Positions 52,966-64,000 of a stretch of DNA of 64,000 bases are shown piece after piece (positions within the stretch are counted from its first letter, which is position 1; each line of letters starts with the position of its first letter). A program made the position numbers and the translations under genes. Location of the stretch: positions 126,001 to 190,000 of the forward strand of contig JACVTC010000070.1 in the NCBI GenBank assembly GCA_016946835.1, in the 5' to 3' direction. The notes beneath the pieces are model-generated. The model was not told where the DNA came from. It made no database searches and saw only the letters and a list, made by a program, of their open reading frames with translations. The stretch is from Neocallimastix lanati (nom. inval.). Its lineage: Eukaryota > Neocallimastigomycota > Neocallimastigomycetes > Neocallimastigales > Neocallimastigaceae.

Positions 52966-55244
52966 CTCAATTAATAAAATAATAATGATAATAATATATT
53001 ATAGTTATTTATTAAATTAACCAAACAGCAATGATAAATTAATTACAAATTATTTTAATTGATAAAAAAAAAAAATAAAATAAAATTAAAATTTTCTAGC
53101 TTATTTTATAGATATTTCAAATTACTTTAATTAATAAAAAAAAATAAAATTAAAATTTTCTCGCTTATTTTATAGATATAATTGTTAAATAATATATCCA
53201 CAAAAAAATAATAATAATAATAAAATAATATTAAATAAAAATATATAAAATATATTGTTTCATTTAAATTTCAATAAATTTATAATGTTATTTTTCAATA
53301 TCTATCAAACAAGTAAATTTTAAAAGTATGACAATTTTTAATTGTTGAATATACACAAAATTATACTAATAGTATTCAAATTTTACACATGATTATATAG
53401 TATTTAAAATATTGATTTTATAAATAATTATACATATAAATTTAATATTGAAAATATTTATTTTCCCAAATCATTATACACATTTCATTTGAAGTATTTT
53501 ATAATTATATATATTGTAGTATAAAGTAAATGAAAAAATATATATTAATAAATATTATATAATAAATAATTAATATTATTATAAATATATATTTTTTATA
53601 TTATATTAATTCAATTTTTAAATAAATTGCTTTTCATACATAACATTTAATCATTCATAAAATCTTTAATTCAATTATTTTTTTATCCATTATATTTTCT
53701 TTATAATTTTTTTTAAAAAAAAAATGCATAAATATTTAATAATAAATTCTTTTTAAAAAATTTTTGTGAAACATTTATTTATTTCTATTCTATTAATATT
53801 ATTACCAATCAAAAATATTAGTATATTAAGGAATATTATATGATATTTATTGAAAATATATGTTATAATGAATAAATTAAAAAATAAATAACTTTTAATT
53901 AATAAAAATATTAAAGTATTTAAATAAACATTTTTACTATTAATTATAAATTAAAATGAAATTTAATTTTTGTTATTAATTCAAATAGAAAATTAATAAA
54001 AATCTTTAATTATTTAAAAGTTAAAGATTTAGTCATTAATTATTAGATTATGATATAACCATAAAAACCTTAATTATTAATAAAATTTATTTATTAAAAA
54101 TTTCATAAAAATAAATTAATAAATCATTTGAAATTATGTGATATAAATTAAACGTGATTAAATATAATGTAATAACAATAAAATTCTATTAAGACATAAA
54201 ATTTTACAAGAACATAAAATTAATGTAAACATAAAATTTATAGCATAAATTTTATGTTATATTAAAATTGAAAATAATTTATAAATTTCTTTTTATTAAT
54301 AATTTATTTTATTATATTTGTTAATTATTTAAATAAATATTATTTTATATTTTATTATTTATAATAAATTTCTTATATTATTAATATTTAATGAACAATA
54401 TTTTATTTTAATATAATTTATTTCATACTTTTATACTAAATACTTTATATACTTTATAATAATTATATAAAAATTAATCAATTAAATAATTTATAATTAA
54501 ATACATGTACTGATTGTACTAAATAAATTATAATTACTTTTAAAATATAAATAAATAAAATTATAACTAAATAAATATAAATCATAAATAAAACTTCTAC
54601 CGACAAGAGATATTCGAACAGGGAGTTATTTGTCATACAAATATTTAAAAATGTTTATTAAAAGAAGAAAATATTTTTGTAATTGATAAGTTTATTATAT
54701 TTATCATTGTATGATTATTATGATTAGGATTAGTATTATTATTAGAAAATAAGTTATTTAGATATAAAGTGAAAGCAATTAAAGCTACATATAAAATATA
54801 TATATATGTATAAATTAATAATTTATACATATATTAACATAATACTTTTAAATTAAAATTAATAATTTAGCGGTTTACGGTTGCTTGATTATTATTAATA
54901 CATATAAAATAATAATATTATATAATACTTTTATTATTTAAAAGAAAATAATAACATTTATTTGTATAAAATAATAACAAATAAATGATAAGTATTAAAA
55001 TTTATAATATCCATATACTAGAATATTATTAATTTAATTTTAATTTTAATACCAAAAATCAACATATTATTTAATTATAAAATATCATTTCAATAATTAA
55101 GTATTAAACTGTATTATTTCAATTAAAATAATTATTAAAAATAAAAGTTTCTAATTATTATCTAAAAAACGATCAAATATTTCTTTAAGATTAAATTAGT
55201 TCTTTTTTTTATTTGTTTATTTATTTATTTTATTATTAATTTAA

Positions 55245-55278
<34 letters not shown>

Positions 55279-55969
55279 TTTTGAATTAAAATCTTTTGAA
55301 AATTAACCAGCAAAGTATTAAGAAAGTAAAAAATATTTAATAACTACATATAATTATTTAAAATATTAAAATTTTATTTAAGTTAATAATAATAAATAAA
55401 TGAAAAAATATTTCTATTACTATTAAAATAATCAAAATTAACTCATTAACTAGTAATAACTATTATATATAATTGAGAACATTCTTTAATATAATATTTA
55501 AATAATTCTGTTAACATTATTTTTCAATTAACATTTATAATTATAGCTATTATAATATGGTATTTTTTTTTTAAAAAAAAAAATAATAATAATAATAATA
55601 ATAATAATAATCAGAATTATAGCCATTTTAAAATTATCCGTTTATAGAATTATACCTTTTTTTAAAAGAGGATAATCTATACGATTATATATAAAATTAT
55701 AAAATTGAGTTTATTTAATAATCCCCATAATTATATTTATAATTTGATTGATAAAATAAATATACAGACTAGTAATAAAATATTAATAATATTAATAATT
55801 AAAACTGTAATAATATAAATTTTAATTTATAGTTTGATATAATTAGGTGTTTAGTAATGATTGAATAAAGTTCAACCAATAAAATATTATTAAATTATAA
55901 TAAATAGCAATCAATAAATAATAAAAAATAATAAATAACTATAAACAATAAATATTAAATAAATATTAA
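52966..55969. other. Intergenic, no gene seen
   Basis: Three kb of AT-rich DNA upstream of the barrel gene. Starts with a short tandem duplication (53037-53178). TAA microsatellites at about 55246-55276 and 55583-55610. A tRNA T-arm-like string at 54600-54630 did not fold and is listed as rejected. Confidence 0.65.
53037..53178. repeat. 64-bp tandem duplication
   Basis: Two adjacent copies containing ATTTTCTAGCTTATTTTATA (second copy ATTTTCTCGCTTATTTTATA), period 64 bp. Confidence 0.8.
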
Positions 55970-55971
55970 AT

Positions 55972-56712
55972 AAATAATAAATAAATAATAAATAATAAAT
56001 AATAATAATAAATAATAAATAATAAATAATAAATAATAAATAATAAATAATAAATAATAAATAATAAATAATAAATAATAAATAATAAATAATAAATAAT
56101 AAATAATAAATAATAAATAATAATAAATAATAAATAATAAATAATAAATAATAAATAATAAATAATAAATAATAAATAATAAATAATAAATAATAAATAA
56201 TAAATAATAAATAATAAATAATAAATAATAAATAATAAATAATAAATAATAAATAATAATAAATAATAAATAATAAATAATAAATAATAATAATAATAAT
56301 AAATAATAATAATAAATAATAAATAATAATAATAATAATAAATAATAAATAATAATAAAAATAAATAATAAATATTGAATAATAAATAATAAATAAATAA
56401 TAAATAATAAATAATAAATAATAAATAATAAATAATAAATAATAAATACTAAATAATAGATAATTGAATAATAAATAATAAATAATAAATAATAAATAAT
56501 AAATAATAAATAATAATAATAAATAATAAATAATAAATAATAATAAAAATAAATAATAAATATTGAATAATAAATAATAAATAAATAATAAATAATAAAT
56601 AATAAATAATAAATAATAAATAATAAATAATAAATACTAAATAATAGATAATTGAATAATAAATAATAAATAATAAATAATAAATAATAAATAATAAATA
56701 ATAAATAATAAA
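55972..56712. repeat. 740-bp (TAAATAA)n heptanucleotide array with 188-bp higher-order repeat
   Basis: Heptamer TAAATAA array with 3-bp TAA slips. In its right part two 188-bp blocks repeat in order: TATTGAATAA (56373 and 56561), then AAATACTAAATAATAGATAA (56445 and 56633), then TTGAATAA. The block boundaries show a recent segmental duplication within the array. Confidence 0.9.
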
Positions 56713-56744
56713 TTTAATATTTAATAAAATTAAGTTTAAAAACT

Positions 56745-56880
56745 AATAAATTATATATTTGAACATCTTTATAATAAAGTTTGGTTTAGGACTAAAAACT
56801 TTTATATTTGTTTAGGACTAAAAAATTACATATTTGAACATATTTATAATAAAGTTTAGTTTAGGACAAAAAAGTTATAT
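56745..56880. repeat. 75-bp tandem repeat beside heptamer array
   Basis: Two copies containing ATATTTGAACAT, TTTATAATAAAGTTT and GTTTAGGAC, period 75 bp, with a third partial GTTTAGGACTAAAAA between them. Confidence 0.8.
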
Positions 56881-58194
56881 TCTTAAAGAAAAATATTAAA
56901 AGATGTTTTTAAAATATATAAGAAAAAAAAATATATGCTTTAACTGTATATTTTTAAATCATAATATTTAATATAGCCTTATTTTATGTTATATTAATAA
57001 TATTGTTAATAATTAATGAAAGATAAAAAAATAATAAATTATATTTAATTAGAAAAAGTGTTCATATTAGAATAATAAAAAGTATTATTCTTATTTCTAT
57101 AATAATATAAATATATATATCCTTTCTTTTTCCTTTATTTTCCTATTTGAAATTATAATTCTTCACTTTTCCAGTTTTTTCTTTTAAACTTTTAAATATT
57201 ATTATTTATCACTTAAAAAATAAATACTCGGTTAAAAATATATTTTTTGTTTTTAATTAATTTTAACCAATGATTATTAGAGATGTCATTTATTAATAAA
57301 TAAATATAAGAGTATTATTTATATTTATTTAATAATAATTAAAAATTTATTATATGTAATAATTTACATTGATTATTTTTTTTTTAATGAATTGAAAAAT
57401 TTGATGAAGAAATTTTTCAAAAATTACCCATTTAAAGATTTTACAAAAACAATAAATATAATGAATAATGAATAATAAATAATTATATGTCCATTTAAAA
57501 TTCATCTAAAGATTTATTAATTTACTTTTTTTTGAGTTCCTTATTAGTAGAAATAATATATAAAAATTAAATACATTAATAAATTTTATTAGTAGAAATA
57601 ATATATAAAAATAAAAATTAATACATTAATAAATTTTATTTCAAAATTTTTTTATTAGACTTGGAAATATGCTTTCAAAAAATGGTAAACACTTTAAACA
57701 CGCCTATACGATAAAGCTACGCTAGATTTTCATTTTTTTTTTTTGTGTGTGTGCATAATTGAATCATTATGATATTTAAAGTTTTTTATAATCATAACTG
57801 TTGAAATAGTAATATTTCAATTTCAATAATTTCAATAATTCAATTCTTATAATATTAAATTAATTTTAATTAGCAATATTTATGAATTAGTTGGTCTAGT
57901 ATCTAACACCTATTAAAATAAAGTTTATACATTAAATAATGTAGCTATATGTTTGATGATATTGAATTATTAATTTATTTAATTATACATTATTCAAGTA
58001 ATAATTATATATTAATTAAAAAATATTTTATTTTTTATATTTATTTTAAGTTCATATTATCAGTATTTATACTTCCAACATTTATTTAAAAATAATAAAA
58101 AATATATATAATGTATAAAAAAAAAAAATTAATAAAATATATTTTTATTATATATTTAAATAGTGATATATTTTTAAATATTAATAATTATCTT

Positions 58195-58236
<42 letters not shown>

Positions 58237-58529
58237 ATATCTTTTAACAGAATTATATTTTTATTTAATAAAACAAATTAACAAATCTTATATTTATATA
58301 TATATACATATATTTTTTTTTTGTTTTATTAATAAATGAATTTCTTTTAATATAGCAACTCTTTTTTTTAGATACGTTAATGCTACTAATTTCTTAGTTT
58401 TTAATTTCAATACATTGATTTTTTAGTTATGGTGAGTAGATAATTTAAAGGTTTTAACTATAGAAATATTTCTATATAATGATCTATTTAAAATAAATAG
58501 CTAAATAAATGAATGAATGAATGAATGAA

Positions 58530-58568
<39 letters not shown>

Positions 58569-59923
58569 GTATTATTTATGTACAAAATATGCCTTATTTC
58601 ATTGCATGAATAAACATAAGTAAATAAATAAATATAAATTATGTACGAAATGTACGAAATATGTTTTATTTCATTAATCAGTTATTAAAATTATAAATCA
58701 ATGAAGAATAAAAGAAATATTATAACATATAAATAATTAATTGAAAAAATAGTTTTATTTTTTATTTTTTTCTTTCTTCTTTGATTCCTTTGGTTTCTTT
58801 TATTTTCTTCATTATAGAACACTTTTTTTTTTTTTTTTTTTAATAATTATTATCTTTTTTACTATATATTAACCTTTTTATAATATTTAATTTTTCAAAT
58901 TGGTATATTGGTATATTAATTTAATAATTATATTTTAATATATAAAATATCATATATTTATATATTTATATTTATTAATAATTAAATACAAAAAAAACTG
59001 ACCATTAAGATCATCACAACAAAAATAAAAAAAAAGTTATTATTTATTTTAATAATGTAGTATAACAATAAATATTTATGGTTAATAAAGTTTAGTTTAC
59101 TTTATGAATTGATTATAATAAAAAAATATCAATATTTCACATATGGAAATATTTATTTAAATATATGTTAAATATATTATTTATTTTCTGTACTATATCT
59201 TTTTTTTATTGACACGTTATATTAACATTACATTCTAATATATAGTTGCATATCAGTTTTAATTTTATTTGTAATAATTCTATTTGACTATGAAATTATT
59301 AATTAAAATACTAAAATATTTCTTTAATATTGTATTAATATATTATAATATATTATTTTATATTTTTAAATTTAGCAGTATTTATTTACTATTTAAATAT
59401 TATAAATATTTTTTTCTTGTACCTTCCATGTTATAATAATATATTTTTTTAATTTATTAATAAAAAGAAATCAAAATTAGACCATTTTTACATTTTTAAA
59501 AACTATAAATATTTAGATAAAATCCTTTTTTTTTTTTTTTTTTTATTGTTTAAATTGTTATTAAATTATTATATTATTTTTATTTTATTTTAAAAAATCT
59601 CAAAAATAAAAAATAAAAATAAATAAAAAAATTAATAATAAAAGAAAGTAGAAAAAATAAAATAATAAAAAAAAAGTAAATATTCAATATTGTTTTTTTT
59701 GTAATATATAGTAAATAGTAAAAGTGTAGATAATAGGAAAATATAAATTATGATTATTTATAAAAATAAATAATATTATATTTGTAAACGATTATAAATA
59801 TATTATAATAATATACTAACAAGATTATTTATTTATTTATTATTTATATATGAATTTTTGAAATTATAGTAAATAAAGGGAGAAATATAAAAACAATAAA
59901 TAAATAATATAAATAAATAAAAA
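56881..59923. other. Intergenic upstream of BiP
   Basis: No gene seen in 3 kb. A two-copy repeat of about 52 bp (57545-57640, TTAGTAGAAATAATATATAAA), a small less AT-rich patch (57698-57727), a long T run (58199-58232) and a GAAT/AAAT microsatellite (58507-58568). The BiP promoter should lie just left of 59924; no clear unfolded-protein-response element or perfect heat-shock element was found. Confidence 0.65.
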
Positions 59924-61912
59924 ATGAGATTTTCTATTAAAAAATTATTAATTGCAGCTGCTTCAGTTGTAGCTTTCTCTGCTCCAAAGGTTTTTGCCGC
60001 CTCTGAAGATGACGGTAAGGTAAAAGGTCCAATTATTGGTATTGATCTTGGTACTACATATTCCTGTGTTGGTATCTATCAAAATGGTAGAGTTGAAATT
60101 TTAGCTAATGATCAAGGTCATCGTATTACCCCATCATATGTTGCTTTTACTGAAGAAGAAAGATTGGTAGGTGATGCTGCCAAGAATCAAGCTCCATCTA
60201 ATCCAAAAAATACTATTTTTGATATTAAGCGTTTAATTGGTAGAAGATATGATGAACCAGCTGTTCAAAAAGATTTAAAGCATTTCCCATTTGCTGTTGT
60301 TAGTAAGGATAACAAACCATTTGTTAAGGTTAATGTTAAGGGTACTGAAAAGACTTTCTCTCCAGAAGAAATTTCCGCTATGATTCTTCAAAAAATGAAG
60401 AATATTGCTGAATCATACCTTGGTAAGTCAGTTGGTCACGCTGTTGTTACTGTTCCAGCTTACTTTAGTGATGCTCAACGTCAAGCTACTAAGGATGCAG
60501 GTACTATTGCTGGTCTTAACATTCTTCGTGTTATTAATGAACCAACAGCTGCTGCTATTGCCTACGGTCTTGATAAGACTGGTGGTGAAAAGAACATTTT
60601 AGTTTACGATCTTGGTGGTGGTACATTTGATGTTTCTCTTTTATCTATTGATGATGGTGTCTTTGAAGTCCTTGCTACTTCTGGTGATACTCACCTTGGT
60701 GGTGAAGATTTCGATAACAGAGTTATTGAATACTTAACAAAGCAATACCAACGTAAGGCAAAGGTTGATGTTTCTAAGGATCAAAGAGCTATTGGTAAAT
60801 TAAAGAGAGAAGTTGAAAAAGCTAAGCGTACTCTTTCATCTCAAATGTCTGTTCGTATTGAAATTGAATCATTCTATCAAGGTGAAGACTTCTCTGAATC
60901 TCTTACACGTGCTAAGTTCGAAGAACTTAACATGGATTTATTCAAAAAGACTATTAAGCCAGTTGAAAAGGTTTTAAAGGATGCTGGTCTTGGTAAGCAT
61001 GAAATTCATGATATTGTTTTAGTCGGTGGTTCAACTCGTATTCCAAAGATTCAACAACTTATTGAAGATTTCTTCAATGGTAAGAAAGCCAGTAAGGGTA
61101 TTAATCCAGATGAAGCTGTTGCTTATGGTGCTGCTGTTCAAGGTGGTGTTTTATCAGGAGAAGACAAGGAAAACCTTTCCAATGTTTTACTTTTGGATGT
61201 TAACCCATTAACTTTAGGTATTGAAACTACTGGTGGTGTTATGACTAAGCTTATTGGTAGAAATACTCAAATTCCAACTAAAAAGTCTCAAATCTTCTCT
61301 ACTGCTGCTGATAATCAATCTATTGTACTTATTCAAGTTTATGAAGGTGAACGTTCTATGACTAAGGACAACAACCTTTTAGGTAAATTCGAACTTAAGG
61401 ATATTCCACCAGCTCCACGTGGTGTTCCACAAATTGAAGTTACATTTGAAATTGATGTTAATGGTATTTTAAAGGTTTCTGCTGAAGATAAGGGTACTGG
61501 TAAGTCTGAATCTATTACTATTACCAACGATAAGGGACGTCTTTCTGAAGAAGAAATTGAACGTATGGTTGCTGAAGCTGAACAATTCGCTGAAGAAGAT
61601 AAATTATTAAAGGAAAAGATTGAATCCAAGAACACTCTTGAAAACTACCTTTACACTATTAAGAACCAAGTTAACGATAGTGAAGGTTTAGGTTCTAAGA
61701 TTTCAGACGATGACAAGAAGAAGATTCTTGATGCTGTTGAAGAAAAGATTACCTGGTTAGATGAAAATGGTAACACAGCTGTTAAGGAAGACTTTGATGA
61801 ACAAAAGTCTGAAGTTGAAAGTATTGTTAATGGTATTACCTCTAAGCTTTACGGACAACAAGGAGATGCTACTATGGAAGATGAAGACATTCCAGATCAC
61901 GATGAACTTTAA
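59924..61912 (+). CDS. KAR2: BiP/GRP78, ER-lumenal HSP70 chaperone
   Basis: ATP-driven chaperone of the ER lumen, acting in translocation, folding, ER-associated degradation and stress sensing. Single uninterrupted exon of 662 residues, the normal BiP length. A signal peptide ([20 protein letters not shown]) is followed by the nucleotide-binding domain with [13 protein letters not shown] (about 38-50), the phosphate 2 motif [14 protein letters not shown] (about 227-240) and the adenosine motif [13 protein letters not shown] (about 365-377). The interdomain linker [13 protein letters not shown] (about 424-436) opens the substrate-binding domain; the lid is helical. It ends DHDEL, an ER retrieval signal. 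The lack of introns, against 3-11 in the other genes here, and a less AT-biased codon use fit a strongly or stress-expressed gene. Cytosolic and mitochondrial HSP70s are excluded by both termini. Confidence 0.97.
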   Translation: MRFSIKKLLIAAASVVAFSAPKVFAASEDDGKVKGPIIGIDLGTTYSCVGIYQNGRVEILANDQGHRITPSYVAFTEEERLVGDAAKNQAPSNPKNTIFDIKRLIGRRYDEPAVQKDLKHFPFAVVSKDNKPFVKVNVKGTEKTFSPEEISAMILQKMKNIAESYLGKSVGHAVVTVPAYFSDAQRQATKDAGTIAGLNILRVINEPTAAAIAYGLDKTGGEKNILVYDLGGGTFDVSLLSIDDGVFEVLATSGDTHLGGEDFDNRVIEYLTKQYQRKAKVDVSKDQRAIGKLKREVEKAKRTLSSQMSVRIEIESFYQGEDFSESLTRAKFEELNMDLFKKTIKPVEKVLKDAGLGKHEIHDIVLVGGSTRIPKIQQLIEDFFNGKKASKGINPDEAVAYGAAVQGGVLSGEDKENLSNVLLLDVNPLTLGIETTGGVMTKLIGRNTQIPTKKSQIFSTAADNQSIVLIQVYEGERSMTKDNNLLGKFELKDIPPAPRGVPQIEVTFEIDVNGILKVSAEDKGTGKSESITITNDKGRLSEEEIERMVAEAEQFAEEDKLLKEKIESKNTLENYLYTIKNQVNDSEGLGSKISDDDKKKILDAVEEKITWLDENGNTAVKEDFDEQKSEVESIVNGITSKLYGQQGDATMEDEDIPDHDEL

Positions 61913-62618
61913 GCAATTTTTTAATAGTAATGAAAATATTAATAATAAATATTAATCAAATATTTATAAAAGTATTTATTAATATGAAATAATAAATAAT
62001 CTTAAAAAAATTTAGAATAAAGAATTAAAAATTATTAAGTAAAATTGAATTAAAAAAAAAAATAAAAAAATTTATTAATTATCGTATAATCATAATTAAA
62101 TTTATCTTAAAAAAGAAAATTAGAAAAAAATTAAAATCAAAAGTCAAAAACAAAACAAAACAAAAAAAAAAACAATATGAAAAAAAATATAAAAAGCATG
62201 AGTATAAAATGAAATGAAAAAATACATAAAATAATCTGTATGTATTTTTACATTTTATAAATTATTTATTTACATTAATTAAACGTAATTGTATATATCA
62301 AAACTCATAAAGTTTTTAAATTATTTTTTATTTTAAAATAGAACAAAAAACTAAAAACAATTATTTTTTTTTAAAAAAAGCATATAAATAAAAAAAATAA
62401 TACAAAAAATAATTAAAATGGAGGAATTAATTATGGTGTTTTTGATTGTTTTAATATAATGTTTAAAATGATATTTGGTTGTTTTAAATAATGTATATTT
62501 ATATGTTTTAAAAATTACGTACAATTTCGTCATTTTGATTTTAAATTTATCAATTTGTATTATTAATTATCTTATAATTAGATTAATAAATATATTATTA
62601 TGTATTATATATATATTC
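61913..62618. other. Downstream of BiP, no gene seen
   Basis: AT-rich spacer up to the T/G run that precedes LINE copy 2. Confidence 0.6.
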
Positions 62619-62650
62619 TTTTTTTTTTTTTTTTTTTTTTTGGGGGGGGG
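62619..62650. repeat. T run joined to nine G
   Basis: About 23 T followed directly by 9 G, then ATCTTGTAAGATGG. It is the only G homopolymer of this size in the window and lies just upstream of LINE copy 2. Confidence 0.85.
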
Positions 62651-62689
62651 ATCTTGTAAGATGGTCCTTTAATTGTTTATTACTCTAAT

Positions 62690-63594
62690 TGTTCATTACT
62701 CTAATTGTGCTAAATATTTATTTTCATTATTTAATAAAATACAAGGAAAATGATTTTGGATTTATTTCAGAAACCAGAAACTTAACATTTCAATATCCTA
62801 AGTATCAGTTGGGATTCTTTTGGATTTCTCGAATTAGGTGTGGTTTTAAATTTGACATGAGTATTTCCATTAAAAGAAAAACACTCTCAGAAGATTGCCC
62901 TAAATGTTGCCCTTGTTGTGGTGTTAGTGTACCTAGCTTTTCTCACTGGATCTTTGCCTGTAAAGAATTGGAAAATTACAGAAATTAAATCTTTACCTTT
63001 TCTAGATGATCTCTTTTTGAAGTTTGCATTGATAATTGAACAAAAATCCTTGGATGTTTCTTTAGATTCAGAAAAGGATTATGATAATAATATTTATTAT
63101 TATATATTGAGTGCACTTCTTGGTGGGCGTTCAATATATTCAAAAATTAAAGTTAATGAAGGGGAACAAAGACAATTAATTGACAATATTTTTAAACAAA
63201 GTTCAACTTCGTCAACTGTTCCGTATTTTGTGCGGATTGCGGAGTTTCTAACAAACGTAATACCATTAATTTGTCGATCTTTTAGTTTGATGATGAAATG
63301 GTATTCCGTTGAATCTACCGTTACCAAGAGCGTCGACGTCGAAATGATAAGGCATGGATTTTCACCTCCAGATACAGATTCGATTGATAACACTAATACT
63401 GAAATTATTACTCGCAATAATGGACGTGGTGTTATTATCGAGGGATGGGAAAAGTTAGAGGCTATTGCTTCTAACGCACTTTTATAATTTTATAACATAT
63501 AATATTTTATTTCATGTATTTTATTTGTTATTTTTTTCATTTAATTTCATGTAATTTTATTATTATTATAAATTAAATAAAGTTATTCTCTAAG

Positions 63595-63627
<33 letters not shown>
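62690..63627 (+). mobile_element. LINE copy 2, internally deleted, with poly(A) tail
   Basis: From 62741 to the tail it follows LINE copy 1 (35921 on) nearly base for base, including CPKCCPCCGVSVPSFSHWIF and the C-terminal frame ending ASNALL (stop near 63485), AATAAAG, CTAAGTCT and a 30-A tail (63598-63627). Upstream, 62690-62740 matches a different part of copy 1 (34482-34532; TTCATTACTCTAATTGTGCT against TTCACTACTCTGATTGTGCT). The intervening 1.39 kb with all the catalytic polymerase motifs is missing. The frame downstream of ELENYRN stays open for about 160 codons, more intact than copy 1, so this copy is younger or its source was better preserved. Not autonomous. Confidence 0.85.
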
Positions 63628-63630
<3 letters not shown>

Positions 63631-63879
63631 CCTTTTAAAATATTTTTACTTTAAATATAAATATATTATTTTACATTATATTTTATTGAATAAATAATTT
63701 TTCCACTAACATTGTTTTTTAATATATCTTAGGGAATTCAATTCATGTGAAACAATTAACTTTTATATTCAGTAAACTTAAATGTTAATATTTTATAATA
63801 ATTCTTTGGTATTCAATCCTTTTAATAAATTCACAATTAATAGAAATTAAGTCAGTTCTGTTATCATCAAACTCTAAAC
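63628..63879. other. Spacer after LINE copy 2
   Basis: No feature seen; base composition becomes less AT-rich toward the right edge. Confidence 0.5.
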
Positions 63880-64000
63880 ATGGATACTTCTAGCTCAGTT
63901 AATACTACTCCCTTCCATAGTGGTTTCTACTGCTTCGGTAATCATATGAACAATTATAGCCTTATCTTTATCCATAACCTTAATTCTTGGTCCCCTAGTA
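63880..64000 (+). CDS. Possible start of a gene or element ORF running off the edge
   Basis: An ATG at 63880 opens a 40-codon frame with no stop before the window ends: MDTSSSVNTTPFHSGFYCFG, then NHMNNYSLIFIHNLNSWSP. Codon use and GC content are above the local background, as in the LINE segments, so this may be the 5' ORF of another element rather than a host gene. Too short to identify. Confidence 0.3.
   Translation, partial: MDTSSSVNTTPFHSGFYCFGNHMNNYSLIFIHNLNSWSPS

Noticed and set aside
54598-54640. Possible tRNA T-arm (minus strand CCCTGTTCGAATAT)
   Set aside because: The stem next to the loop does not pair and no D arm or anticodon arm lies at the right distance upstream.
55972-56712. 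Telomere-like or CRISPR-like array
   Set aside because: The unit TAAATAA has no G-rich strand and there are no unique spacers.
59700-59923. Heat-shock or unfolded-protein-response elements before BiP
   Set aside because: Only loose GAA and TTC spacing was found, which is expected by chance here; no CAGCGTG-like or CCAAT-N9-CCACG-like site was seen.
61339-61635. Antisense frame within BiP, and small overlapping plus frames
   Set aside because: Shadows of the conserved HSP70 frame.

Overview
The window is extremely AT-rich, with homopolymer runs of up to about 60 A or T, TAA/TTTA microsatellites and long gene-poor gaps. The genes are intron-containing eukaryotic ones: short AT-rich GT-AG introns, Asn-rich low-complexity protein segments and fungal-type housekeeping proteins. 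This combination, together with a large EF-hand protein of the flagella-associated kind and a secreted double-psi beta-barrel protein, best fits a zoosporic anaerobic gut fungus (Neocallimastigomycota). That assignment is inference; no rRNA or other marker is present. All exon boundaries below were read by eye from splice signals and checked for frame continuity, without transcript data.

Layout: a coiled-coil protein gene running off the left edge (1-2586, minus); calreticulin with a KDEL tail (4755-7094, plus); a 12-exon degenerate EF-hand protein (9145-13566, plus); a PDI-family ER protein with a CPYS site (16878-18838, minus); a 6.5 kb gap with a 2 kb pentanucleotide array and relics of mobile elements; SEC31 of the COPII coat (25420-30328, plus); ribosomal stalk protein P1 (31834-32677, plus); a broken LINE (about 33545-37061, plus) carrying a nested 300-bp retroposed insertion; an Asn-rich C2H2 zinc-finger protein (37986-42639, minus); ARS2/SERRATE (45331-49091, minus); a secreted RlpA-like barrel protein (51738-52965, minus); a 7 kb gap with a heptanucleotide array; BiP/HSP70 with an HDEL tail (59924-61912, plus); and a second, internally deleted LINE copy (about 62690-63627, plus).

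Four of the genes serve the same compartment: calreticulin, the PDI-like protein and BiP work in ER protein folding, and SEC31 in export from the ER. A fifth encodes a secreted or surface cargo-type protein. Whether this grouping is more than chance cannot be decided from one window.

Mobile elements are one dominant LINE family, seen as at least four broken pieces of different ages, plus two short sequences with tRNA-promoter-like features and two poly(A)-tailed insertions bounded by direct repeats. No complete, intact element, CRISPR array, rRNA or confident tRNA gene was seen.
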